Positions 14,799 to 21,820 of a stretch of DNA of 49,772 bases are shown piece by piece. This stretch comes from a virus. Under the pieces are notes generated by a model. The model was not told where the DNA came from and ran no database searches. It was given only the letters and a program-made list of their open reading frames with translations. The stretch is taken from the IMG/VR virus record IMGVR_UViG_3300046543_000521, positions 1 through 49,772 of that record, one strand, 5' to 3'. Both the position numbers and the translations under genes were made by a program. Positions within the stretch are counted from its first letter, which is position 1. The number at the start of each line of letters is the position of its first letter.

Positions 14799-15790
14799 CA
14801 ACAGCACGAATTCTCATACCGCCCGGTATTGGTGATATCTATTGGGTCCTCGTGAAGCTCCGCGCCTTTCTGAAATCTAAAGGTATCGACAGAGCCGAGC
14901 TGACAATGGTAACCGATCCGCACGAGCACGACTCGCATTTGAGAGCGCTGCCATACCTGCAGATGTTTGATTGGTTTGACGTTAGCGACATAGTCACAGT
15001 ACCGAATGACCGGCAGAATGTGGATATCTGGCAAGAAGCATATCTCGGGCCAGGACGCTCTATCTTTGAAAATGTTCAGGGTTACGATTACTTTCTGTGC
15101 TATAACGGGCGTATCAATTCCGGTGGATTTATCGAGACGGATGAACTGGCATGCGAATGGCAACCGCAAATGTCTCCTATCGCGGAGAAAGTAATTAATC
15201 AATATGCTGCCGAGTATGCCAGTCTCCCATCTTATTTCAAAGATCGTCCCGGCCAAGGCTATATGGTTCTGTTTTGGCCTTTCTATGGAGACCATCTGCA
15301 CACATTGGCGGACTTCTCTATCAAAGAGATAGCCGAAGTATTGAATGCCTTCCGGGATCGTACGCGCCTAATTCCTATATTCATTGGAGCGGCATTCGAC
15401 AAGATCTACAATACAGCACTGCAGGATCTAGTCGATCTTGTACCATGTTCCTGTAACTGGACCGGAGAATTAACGCTACATGAGACGCTTGGATTGATAA
15501 AGTCTGCCGGTATGGTAACTGGTTATCACTCCGGTATCACCAATCTTGCTGCCGCAATGGGCGTCAAAACGTGCTTATTGTGGGGTGACAGGTATCCGAG
15601 TACTACCTCATGGGCCGTTGTTCCGCCAGACTCCCGAGGTACTAACTATCTAGCACTGGAGAGTGTTGGATTGGCAGCAGAGACGTATTTCTATACCTTA
15701 GCGGGGTTGTATGGCGGGCCTTTCATCGAAAAAATATCTCCACGTCCGGGCGATCCATGGTATAAAGATCCGGCAATTGAAGGAGTTTAG
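14795..15790 (+). CDS. GT9-like (heptosyltransferase-type) glycosyltransferase
   Basis: 331 residues, GTG start overlapping the previous TGA. ILIPPGIGDIYWVLVKLRAF is the GT9 N-terminal glycine motif, nearly the same as in the gene at 11397. The C-terminal domain has WTGELTLHETLGLIKSAG and GYHSGITNLAAAMGVKTCLLWG, matching the donor pocket of heptosyltransferase-like enzymes (SGxxHLAAAxG pattern). Probably a second transferase in the same glycan path. Confidence 0.78.
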   Translation: MTTARILIPPGIGDIYWVLVKLRAFLKSKGIDRAELTMVTDPHEHDSHLRALPYLQMFDWFDVSDIVTVPNDRQNVDIWQEAYLGPGRSIFENVQGYDYFLCYNGRINSGGFIETDELACEWQPQMSPIAEKVINQYAAEYASLPSYFKDRPGQGYMVLFWPFYGDHLHTLADFSIKEIAEVLNAFRDRTRLIPIFIGAAFDKIYNTALQDLVDLVPCSCNWTGELTLHETLGLIKSAGMVTGYHSGITNLAAAMGVKTCLLWGDRYPSTTSWAVVPPDSRGTNYLALESVGLAAETYFYTLAGLYGGPFIEKISPRPGDPWYKDPAIEGV

Positions 15791-15791
15791 A

Positions 15792-16757
15792 TTGTTACCG
15801 ACAGACCTACTACTTGAAGCGTACGAGCGGATGCTGACAATTCGCAGAGTTGAAGAGCGCATCGCAAAAGACTTTCTGGAGAATAAGATCTTCAGTTTCT
15901 ATCACAGTTCTGCGGGCCAGGAAGCCGTGGCAGTTGGTGTCGCCCTGAATATGTCGGATAACGATCGTATGTTCGGCAATCACCGCTCGCATGGGCACTA
16001 TCTCGCCAAAGGTGGATCAATAAGTGGTCTATTTGCGGAGATCTACGGCAAGGCTACAGGCTGCTGTAAAGGCTATGGCGGCTCAATGCATATGCTGGCT
16101 CGCGACAAAGGTTTCATGGGCACCACACCGATCCTGGGGAGTATAGCGCCCATCGGTACTGGCAGCGCATTCCAACAGAAGGTTGCCGGTACAAAGGATG
16201 TTACTGTTGTGTTTGTCGGGGATGGCGCTACCGAAGAGGGTGCATTCTATGAGAGTGTGAACCTCGCAGCAACCATGAAACTTCCGATTGTATTTGTGAT
16301 TGAAGATAATTTATATGCTGTCAATTCGCCGGAGTCTGCCCGGCGCTCACCGCTGTTTATTCGTAAGTTTGTTTACGAGGGTCTCGGTGCCCGCTACTTG
16401 ATGTGCGACGGAAATGACTTCACAAATGTTTTCAGTCAAGCTGGCATGCTGATCAAAGCTGCGCGTAACGGTAAACCCGGCGTACTCTACGCTAGATGTT
16501 TCCGGCATATGTCGCACTCGGGACCGCTCAAGGATGAAAGTGTGCGTACTGTGGATACGGAAGATGTTCGCAAGAAAAATGATCCTATCGAATTACTCCG
16601 GGATTCTATGCTGGAAGCCAGCATAGGAACTGTCGAAGATTTCGAATTGATCGACGATCGGATTTCCGCGTACGCAGATTCTATCTTGAGTCAAGTTCCG
16701 GATCTACCGGTACGGCGCGGCACTGAGATTTTTGAAGGAGTCTATCATGACGCGTAA
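15792..16757 (+). CDS. Thiamine-diphosphate dehydrogenase E1, alpha subunit
   Basis: 321 residues from a TTG start placed 7 nt after GAAGGAG; an upstream in-frame ATG at 15711 lies inside the preceding gene and has no site. RVEERIAKDFLENKIFSFYHSSAGQEAVA-like opening, HRSHGHYLAKGG, GGSMHM, then the ThDP motif GDGATEEGAF ending with VIEDN (GDG to N spacing about 30). RHMSHSGPLKDE matches the active-site loop His. It pairs with the beta subunit encoded next. Family members decarboxylate 2-oxo acids or cleave acetoin-like substrates; no E2 or E3 gene is nearby. Confidence 0.9.
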   Translation: MLPTDLLLEAYERMLTIRRVEERIAKDFLENKIFSFYHSSAGQEAVAVGVALNMSDNDRMFGNHRSHGHYLAKGGSISGLFAEIYGKATGCCKGYGGSMHMLARDKGFMGTTPILGSIAPIGTGSAFQQKVAGTKDVTVVFVGDGATEEGAFYESVNLAATMKLPIVFVIEDNLYAVNSPESARRSPLFIRKFVYEGLGARYLMCDGNDFTNVFSQAGMLIKAARNGKPGVLYARCFRHMSHSGPLKDESVRTVDTEDVRKKNDPIELLRDSMLEASIGTVEDFELIDDRISAYADSILSQVPDLPVRRGTEIFEGVYHDA

Positions 16758-17781
16758 ATTTACAGAAGCTATCCAGCTGGCTACACGGTCTGTTATGGAA
16801 GAGGATTCCAGTGTTCATGTTCTCGGACTTGGCGCAAACTATCCTAATGGTCTGGACGGCACAATGGGTGATATTGCCGAGACCTTTCACGACCGTGTAC
16901 ATGATACACCTTGCAGTGAGAACGCTGTTACTGGTATGGCAGTAGGCATGGCAATCTCCGGTTTACGTCCGATCGTCCATCACGGACGAATCGAATTCGC
17001 TCTACATGCCATGGATCAGATTATCACGCAAGCTGCGAAGTGGAATTACATGTTCGGCGGGAACTATCCGTGTCCGTTGACGCTGCGCATTGCAATGGGC
17101 CGTCAATGGGGAAATGGACCGCAGCATACACTGTCCTATAAAGGGCTGTTCTCTGTACCAGGACTTCAAGTAGTATGCCCATCCACCCCGCAGGCAGCAT
17201 ATTCGTTACTGCAAGCTGCTGTAGAGAATCCGAATCCGGTAGTATTTCTCGAATCACGCTGGCTATACAAGACTCAAGGGACGATTATTAACACGTCCAT
17301 GTTAATTAACAAGGCCATGATAATGCGCAGTGGTACAGACCTGACTATTGTGGCGGCAGGCGAGTTTGTCCTGGAAGCCTTACGTGCTGCAAAGGTACTT
17401 GGTGAGCATGGTATTTCGGTGGAAGTTATCGATCTTGTATCTGTCTACCCAATCGACATGGAGACTCTTCGCGAGTCTGTCGGTAAGACCGGCAAGTTGA
17501 TGGTGATCGATTCTACATCCCAGTTTGCGATGGAAATTGCGGCGCGTGCCAATGTTCAAGGAGCTTCCGTGGTGACTCTGTCGTGTGTAGAATCGCCGTG
17601 CCCTACTGCTCCGTCTATGTCAGACTCGTACTATCCAACAGATCAGGATATTATCGGTGCGGTAAGCCAGTGGTTCGGTAAGTTTGATATCCCAGTCCTG
17701 GAAAAGACATTTGCGGAATTGAATCTTGCACCTACAGATAACTTTGACGAACTATATGGAATCGATACAACGTCCGATTAA
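16747..17781 (+). CDS. Thiamine-diphosphate dehydrogenase E1, beta subunit
   Basis: 344 residues; ATG at 16747 after GAAGGAG, overlapping the alpha gene by 11 bp. PCSENAVTGMAVGMA carries the conserved Glu that activates ThDP; IEFALHAMDQIITQAAKW and GNGPQHTLSYKGLFSVPGL are standard for transketolase-like beta subunits; the C-terminal domain begins near TDLTIVAAGEF and has EVIDLVSVYPID. Together with the alpha subunit it would form a heterotetramer. E1 pairs without E2/E3 occur in some polysaccharide loci, where the chemistry is mostly not established. Confidence 0.9.
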   Translation: MTRKFTEAIQLATRSVMEEDSSVHVLGLGANYPNGLDGTMGDIAETFHDRVHDTPCSENAVTGMAVGMAISGLRPIVHHGRIEFALHAMDQIITQAAKWNYMFGGNYPCPLTLRIAMGRQWGNGPQHTLSYKGLFSVPGLQVVCPSTPQAAYSLLQAAVENPNPVVFLESRWLYKTQGTIINTSMLINKAMIMRSGTDLTIVAAGEFVLEALRAAKVLGEHGISVEVIDLVSVYPIDMETLRESVGKTGKLMVIDSTSQFAMEIAARANVQGASVVTLSCVESPCPTAPSMSDSYYPTDQDIIGAVSQWFGKFDIPVLEKTFAELNLAPTDNFDELYGIDTTSD

Positions 17782-18106
17782 GCACGATAAGGGCTGGGGC
17801 TATGAATTGTGGATAGCCAATTCCCCGTTATACTGCGGTAAAGTTCTAGTGTTCAATGCTGGCAAAGCCTGCAGCATGCACTTTCATCTTTTGAAACATG
17901 AAACATTCTTCCTGGAAAGTGGTCGTATTTCAGTGGAAATTCTGGAAGATGGAGTGCTTAGTACGCGACATATGGAGCCGGGGGATTCTATGGAGATTCC
18001 TCCCGGCACGATGCACAGAATTTGGGCAACTGAAGCAAGCCGCCTGTTCGAATTCAGTACGCAGCATTTCGAGACAGACAGCTATAGAATTGCGCGAGGC
18101 GATTGA
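17756..18106 (+). CDS. Cupin, mannose-6-phosphate isomerase-like
   Basis: 116 residues from the ATG at 17756 (26-bp overlap with E1 beta). HDKGWGYELWIANSP resembles the WG-x-Y/E start of mannose-6-phosphate isomerase type cupins. Cupin motif 1 is HFHLLKHETFFLESG and motif 2 is PGDSMEIPPGTMHRIW, giving the His, His, Glu, His metal ligands. It likely isomerises or epimerises a phosphorylated sugar or stabilises a keto-sugar (inference). It ends in a TGATG overlap with the next gene. Confidence 0.8.
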   Translation: MESIQRPIKHDKGWGYELWIANSPLYCGKVLVFNAGKACSMHFHLLKHETFFLESGRISVEILEDGVLSTRHMEPGDSMEIPPGTMHRIWATEASRLFEFSTQHFETDSYRIARGD

Positions 18107-18858
18107 TGTTATACCCGTGCGGTTCATCTAAACCGCCTAAAATAGAACACGGATCTCCGGCCAACAAAGGACAGGCATCACTGATCACAGGTGCCTCCAG
18201 CGGTCTCGGTCGCGAACTTTCCATTTTGTTTTCCAACATCGGCCATGTTATCCTCTCCGGCAGGAACAAAGTTGAGCTGGAAAAGACGGCAAGCTTATGC
18301 AAAGATCCTCACAACACGACATGCATTTACGGCGACTTGCACGACTCCGCAATTCAAGCACGCTTGGCGTATACTGGAGATTTGTACGGGATTCGATATC
18401 TGATTTTGTGCGCCGGTATCTACCAGCGAGCGCCGCTCATCGAATCGAGAATACTGTTACCCGGCCCGAGACATTCAATCGAACAGATGTTCGAGACCAA
18501 CGTACTCGGTCACATTCAGCTTATTGAATCTCTGCATAATGTTCTGATACGCGGAGCTGTAGTCAATATCAACTCTCTCAGCGGGAAGTCATTTTCTCCC
18601 AGCGAGGCTGTCTATTCAGCTACCAAACACGCCATGGCTGGGTTCCTGAAAGCCTACCGGATTGAGGCGCGTCATCGGCTTACTCGTGTGCTTGACGTGT
18701 TTCCTGGGGCTATCCAGACGCCAATGCTTGCCGGGCAGACGAACTATGAGAAAGCGATGCTGCCGGTCGAGGTCGCCAAAACAATCTTCACAGTAGCTAC
18801 CCTGGAATATCCGTCCTTGCAGATCGAAGAATTACATCTTGGAAGATTTATCTTGTAA
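18106..18858 (+). CDS. Short-chain dehydrogenase/reductase
   Basis: 250 residues from ATG 18106 (GAGG 6 nt upstream). ITGASSGLGREL is the cofactor loop (about residue 28-39); LCAGIY stands for the usual NNAG; NINSLSGKS supplies the Ser and YSATKHA the Tyr-x3-Lys catalytic pair. The first 25 residues are a variable leader (YPCGSSKPPK). It reduces or oxidises a carbonyl, plausibly on the product of the E1 pair. It closes the glycan operon; no clear terminator follows. Confidence 0.88.
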   Translation: MLYPCGSSKPPKIEHGSPANKGQASLITGASSGLGRELSILFSNIGHVILSGRNKVELEKTASLCKDPHNTTCIYGDLHDSAIQARLAYTGDLYGIRYLILCAGIYQRAPLIESRILLPGPRHSIEQMFETNVLGHIQLIESLHNVLIRGAVVNINSLSGKSFSPSEAVYSATKHAMAGFLKAYRIEARHRLTRVLDVFPGAIQTPMLAGQTNYEKAMLPVEVAKTIFTVATLEYPSLQIEELHLGRFIL

Positions 18859-18881
18859 AGTGTTGTCAATTGTGATAACAT
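18853..18881 (+). promoter_or_regulatory. Promoter of the HTH gene
   Basis: TTGTAA (18853-18858), 17-bp spacer, TAACAT (18876-18881), then 9 nt to the ATG at 18891. No ribosome site fits, so a leaderless or nearly leaderless mRNA is likely. Confidence 0.45.
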
Positions 18882-18890
18882 TCTCTTCTC

Positions 18891-19121
18891 ATGTGGCGAA
18901 AAGGTGAAATCCCGATAGATCAAGCACAAGTTGTCGCGTTATTGAAAAGTCAGCAGGGTGATCAATCTCTGCGGGCGTTCTCCAGCCAGCTTGGCGTACA
19001 GCCTGCCTATCTCTGCCGTCTCTATCAAGGCACTAGACCGGTCAATACGACGGTGTTGGACTTTCTAGGTTACGAGCCGCAAATAATTTACACAAAGAAG
19101 TGGCGAAATGACAATTCATAG
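18891..19121 (+). CDS. Small HTH (lambda-repressor-like) DNA-binding protein
   Basis: 76 residues. VVALLKSQQGDQSLRAFSSQ, then LGVQPAYLCRLYQGTRP, gives the helix 1-4 pattern of an XRE-type HTH, with LRAFSSQLGVQPAYLCRLY as the turn and recognition helix. It lacks any effector domain. It follows its own promoter and heads the 18891-20277 operon, so it may regulate this module or the neighbouring glycan genes (inference). Confidence 0.7.
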   Translation: MWRKGEIPIDQAQVVALLKSQQGDQSLRAFSSQLGVQPAYLCRLYQGTRPVNTTVLDFLGYEPQIIYTKKWRNDNS

Positions 19122-19299
19122 AAACGAAATTATGCATCATTATCTGTGCACGTGTGTACGCTGCAGACCGTATTTGTATCACTATCCGTATCCACACTGG
19201 TTACCGTATCCGGTATATCCAGTGCCGGTGCCGGTCTGTGTTCCAATTCAAGTTCCAGTCCCAATATTCATTCCGGCGAGACCGGAGAGATGGAGATAA
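19108..19299 (+). CDS. Pro/Val/Tyr-rich low-complexity peptide
   Basis: 63 residues; starts inside the last codons of the HTH gene (14-bp overlap). An N-terminal CTCVRC motif is followed by alternating Pro-Tyr and Pro-Val: LPYPVYPVPVPVCVPIQVPV. Such repeats form extended polyproline-II rods. There is no signal peptide. DNA around it is repetitive but in-frame. Real coding status is likely but unproven; it may serve as a linker or a binding partner of the vWA protein encoded 5 nt downstream. Confidence 0.5.
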   Translation: MTIHRNEIMHHYLCTCVRCRPYLYHYPYPHWLPYPVYPVPVPVCVPIQVPVPIFIPARPERWR

Positions 19300-19303
19300 A
19301 ATT

Positions 19304-19996
19304 ATGGCAAAGAAGAGCATTAAAGTTGCGCCAAAACAGCGCGTGCTTGTAGATTTCATTCAAGACCGTTCCGGTTCTATGTGCTCTACATGGAAGGATT
19401 GTTTGGGAGGGTTCGCCTCGTTTATCGAGGATCTGCGCAAGAATCCCGAAGTGGAATATCTTATTTCACTTACAGCATTTGATACCACTGTAGACAGAAT
19501 CTACACAGCAATTCCATTGGGCAAAATCAACCCGGCTATTTTGGAAGATTACGGGCCGCGTGGCGGAACTGCTCTCTATGACGCTTTGGGAGACACGATT
19601 CTAGCAACAGAAACCGCTGAAAGTTTTGTTGACAAAGTCATCTATATCATTGTTACAGATGGCGAAGAGAATGCGAGCAGGCGCTTTGCAAAAGACATTG
19701 CATCGCTGGAATACCAGAGTCTCCACACTTTAATTGACCGGAAAATCCGGGAAGGTAAATCTACATTTCAGTATATCGGTGCACAGCCGGAGAGCTGGAC
19801 GGATGCTAAGGCAATTGGATTGTCAGCCGGGCAGACCGTGCGGTATGATCTCGGAAGTACCGGTGCGATGTACGGGGCAATAGCGTCCGGAGTCAACAAC
19901 TTCTCATGTTCAGCGTTCCGCTCGACACAGAGTATGACAGCCGACTTTGCAGATGAAACACTGATCAAAGCTGCAAATCTCACTGTCAGTAAGTGA
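19304..19996 (+). CDS. von Willebrand factor A domain protein
   Basis: 230 residues; ATG at 19304 after GGAG with 8-nt spacing. One vWA domain fills the protein. MIDAS residues are DRSGSM (D-x-S-x-S, about residue 21), the Thr in RGGTALYDALG, and the Asp in VTDGEEN. Such domains bind Mg2+ and partner proteins. No signal or transmembrane segment is present, so it acts in the cytoplasm. In phages such proteins are uncharacterised. It is in an operon with the HTH, Pro-rich and lipoprotein genes. Confidence 0.82.
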   Translation: MAKKSIKVAPKQRVLVDFIQDRSGSMCSTWKDCLGGFASFIEDLRKNPEVEYLISLTAFDTTVDRIYTAIPLGKINPAILEDYGPRGGTALYDALGDTILATETAESFVDKVIYIIVTDGEENASRRFAKDIASLEYQSLHTLIDRKIREGKSTFQYIGAQPESWTDAKAIGLSAGQTVRYDLGSTGAMYGAIASGVNNFSCSAFRSTQSMTADFADETLIKAANLTVSK

Positions 19997-20004
19997 GTGG
20001 TGAC

Positions 20005-20277
20005 ATGCGCCGAGCTATTGTAGTCGCAATCTTCTCGCTAGTGGTTGCTGCGTGCGTTCGCAAGACGCACGTGGCAGCCGTCCCGTCCATCGACCTGCCA
20101 AGAATCGCTAGCAATTCTTATGCTATATGGACTGTGAAGAAAGATACTTATGCAGTCTGGACACTCACCCCGCGAGATCTCAATGCTGCAAAGGACGCAT
20201 TAAAATGCGGCATCTGCACGACACAGCCGACCGGTATGATGTGGTTCATAACGGTAAAAGTTCCGCACAAAGAATAG
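20005..20277 (+). CDS. Putative lipoprotein
   Basis: 90 residues from ATG 20005 (a GTG at 19993 overlapping the vWA stop is an alternative). The N-terminus MRRAIVVAIFSLVVAAC is a signal peptide with a lipobox (VAAC), so the mature protein would begin at Cys 17 and be lipid-anchored. The rest is beta-rich with a repeated pattern, YAIWTVKKDT then YAVWTLTPRD, and a CGIC pair. Phage lipoproteins often block superinfection; that role is only a guess here. Confidence 0.6.
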   Translation: MRRAIVVAIFSLVVAACVRKTHVAAVPSIDLPRIASNSYAIWTVKKDTYAVWTLTPRDLNAAKDALKCGICTTQPTGMMWFITVKVPHKE

Positions 20278-20295
20278 TTCCAGCACAGAAAATAG

Positions 20296-20324
20296 TTGAC
20301 AGCTTGTTCAGTTTCTTGTAGCAT
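20296..20324 (+). promoter_or_regulatory. Consensus promoter, TTGACA-17-TAGCAT
   Basis: TTGACA (20296-20301), exactly 17 bp, TAGCAT (20319-20324), then 7 nt to the ATG at 20332. There is no ribosome site, so transcription should start at or next to the A of ATG. The same -35/-10 pair with 17-bp spacing appears at 41790-41818. Confidence 0.7.
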
Positions 20325-20331
20325 ACATTTC

Positions 20332-20559
20332 ATGATTGATATTCATGATATGCTTGATATTGAAGGCGTTATTGCAAATGCAGCTGTTGAAATTTCAAAC
20401 AAGCTGCGTACTCAGCTTAAACCTGCATTTCGCTTAAAAGATTGTGATATTAACGATAATCACGGGTCTTACACCGCTTGCGTTGGAACACTCAAAGTCA
20501 ATATTGAAGCTCTCCGGGCAATGCTGAATCGGGTTGAAAAGGAAATTGGCAACTCATGA
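20332..20559 (+). CDS. Hypothetical 75-residue protein
   Basis: Starts MIDIHDMLDIEGVIANAAVE, from the first ATG after the consensus promoter; the longer open frame upstream would include the promoter. Alpha/beta composition, acidic. No family recognised. The next gene overlaps its stop (ATGA). Probably a leaderless early gene. Confidence 0.6.
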   Translation: MIDIHDMLDIEGVIANAAVEISNKLRTQLKPAFRLKDCDINDNHGSYTACVGTLKVNIEALRAMLNRVEKEIGNS

Positions 20560-20798
20560 ATTGTACAATCTGCACACTTTCAATCTATGAGATGGACGCA
20601 TCCATTGGGGATGGAGACGGTAGCGGCCAGAAGTTTGCGCACCCCGAGTGCTATTACCGGCGCGAGGCGTCTAGGGCTTTACAGTCCAGAGAAGAAATGC
20701 AGGATACTCTTACTCGTGCGCAAGCGGAGTGTACCCGTCTAGTTAATGAAAATCGTGCACTGCGCAATATACTATTCCCCGCACCGTCCAAGACCTAA
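20556..20798 (+). CDS. Small zinc-motif coiled-coil protein
   Basis: 80 residues. MNCTICTLSI gives CxxC; HPECYYRREASR gives H-x2-C, together a plausible Cys3His site over residues 3-32. A helix with heptads follows to the end. Similar in plan to the left-end Cys/coiled-coil family. Its 3' end overlaps the convergent minus-strand gene by 27 bp. Confidence 0.55.
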   Translation: MNCTICTLSIYEMDASIGDGDGSGQKFAHPECYYRREASRALQSREEMQDTLTRAQAECTRLVNENRALRNILFPAPSKT

Positions 20799-21197
20799 CG
20801 TAAATATCTGCTTGATCCTGCAACCGAAACCGGTTCCGGGCTGCTTCTTGACAGACGAGTAAAGCTCTTTATACGTCTCAGCTCTCTCCTTCTCGACAGT
20901 GGACTCACGCTCCGCAGCGGTAGTCAAAGCTTTCTGAGCATCCAGTTCTTTGGCACTCAGAGCCTGCTCACGCACTTCAAACTGCTTCTCCCGGTCCAAA
21001 GCATCATTCGTCGTCGAAAGCTTCGTGGTGACCTGTTCCAGCTGAATTAACTGGATAAGGATTTCACGCAACTCTTCGGACGTCAGCGGTTTATTGTCCT
21101 GGGGTAATGCTGGGGATGGCTGTTGCGATAGCCCGGTTGCGTACAACTTGGGCACGAATAGCATCAGGCAAATCAGAAACAGGCACTTGTAACGCAT
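20772..21197 (-). CDS. Exported coiled-coil protein, possible outer spanin partner
   Basis: 141 residues from ATG 21197. MRYKCLFLICLMLFVPKLYA is a signal peptide without a lipobox. A long coiled coil (about residues 45-115, with REKQFEVREQALSAKELDAQ) leads to a Cys-containing tail (GFGCRIKQ, LGRCGE). Its 5' end overlaps the upstream TM/coiled-coil gene by 107 bp in another frame, the way Rz1 overlaps Rz; but it is longer and not Pro-rich. So it is a lysis candidate, not a proven spanin. It is the last gene of the late operon. Confidence 0.5.
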   Translation of the reverse strand: MRYKCLFLICLMLFVPKLYATGLSQQPSPALPQDNKPLTSEELREILIQLIQLEQVTTKLSTTNDALDREKQFEVREQALSAKELDAQKALTTAAERESTVEKERAETYKELYSSVKKQPGTGFGCRIKQIFTLGLGRCGE

Positions 21198-21549
21198 TTG
21201 ATGTGGCTTCCTTTGCACGCGCATCGATCGTATCGAGCTGCGCCTTGAATTGCTGGCTGGCCGCACTACGAGCCTGCTGGAGCGCTAATAGCTGGGCATT
21301 GTTGCCTTGGATCAGTATCTCAACATCGGCGCGATCTTTGGCAATCTGAGCTTCCTGATCGGCCCATTCCTTAGCCTTGGTTTTCTCGATCTCCGAGGCC
21401 ATAGCCTTGCGACCTGATGTATCTCCCTTATAATACTGGGTGTTACCCCAGTACCGTAGACCCATGAAGATGGCTACAGCGATACCGGCGTAAATGAAAT
21501 ATTGCTGATATTTCTTGACAAACGGCAGAAATTGTAATAGCCAGAGCAT
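21091..21549 (-). CDS. Rz-like inner-membrane spanin candidate
   Basis: 152 residues. One N-terminal transmembrane segment (YFIYAGIAVAIFMGLRYWG, about 17-35), a periplasmic coiled coil (to about residue 115) and an Ala/Val-rich end, the layout of i-spanins. Spanins join inner and outer membranes at the end of lysis. The overlapping downstream gene and the holin-like gene just upstream support it. No sequence identity to a named Rz can be claimed. Confidence 0.6.
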   Translation of the reverse strand: MLWLLQFLPFVKKYQQYFIYAGIAVAIFMGLRYWGNTQYYKGDTSGRKAMASEIEKTKAKEWADQEAQIAKDRADVEILIQGNNAQLLALQQARSAASQQFKAQLDTIDARAKEATSNALQVPVSDLPDAIRAQVVRNRAIATAIPSITPGQ

Positions 21550-21566
21550 GATTGATTATACCACGA

Positions 21567-21800
21567 CTATTTTTGTTCTGACGGGGTCACTCCGGGAATT
21601 TTCCATTTGGAGACAGCATCCACAAGAGCCTGCCCGCCGATCGTGAAGAATCCGCACGCGCCGACTACCCACAAAGCTTGCACAGATACATTCTCCGGTG
21701 TATGCATTTTTGTGGTTACAGCGACCAAGGCGAGAACTCCCATGACAACCACAACAAACGATACTATTTTTCTAGATTTCAAACTTTCAGCCACAGACAT
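21567..21800 (-). CDS. Putative holin
   Basis: 77 residues with two hydrophobic segments (about 11-29 and 43-65: VSFVVVVMGVLALVAVT and VQALWVVGACGFFTIGG), charged N-terminus and a Lys-rich tail. GGAGAAAGGAC precedes the ATG. Holins make the inner-membrane lesion that times lysis. Position between spanin-like and tail genes supports this call; size and topology are otherwise not specific. Confidence 0.6.
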   Translation of the reverse strand: MSVAESLKSRKIVSFVVVVMGVLALVAVTTKMHTPENVSVQALWVVGACGFFTIGGQALVDAVSKWKIPGVTPSEQK

Positions 21801-21820
21801 TGTCCTTTCTCCGATAAAGT

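Noticed and set aside
15711-15791. Upstream ATG extension of E1 alpha
   Set aside because: It lies within the preceding glycosyltransferase gene, lacks a ribosome site and adds residues unlike the family; TTG 15792 with GAAGGAG fits.
20296-20331. Extended N-terminus of the 20332 gene
   Set aside because: The extension would translate the TTGACA-17-TAGCAT promoter itself.
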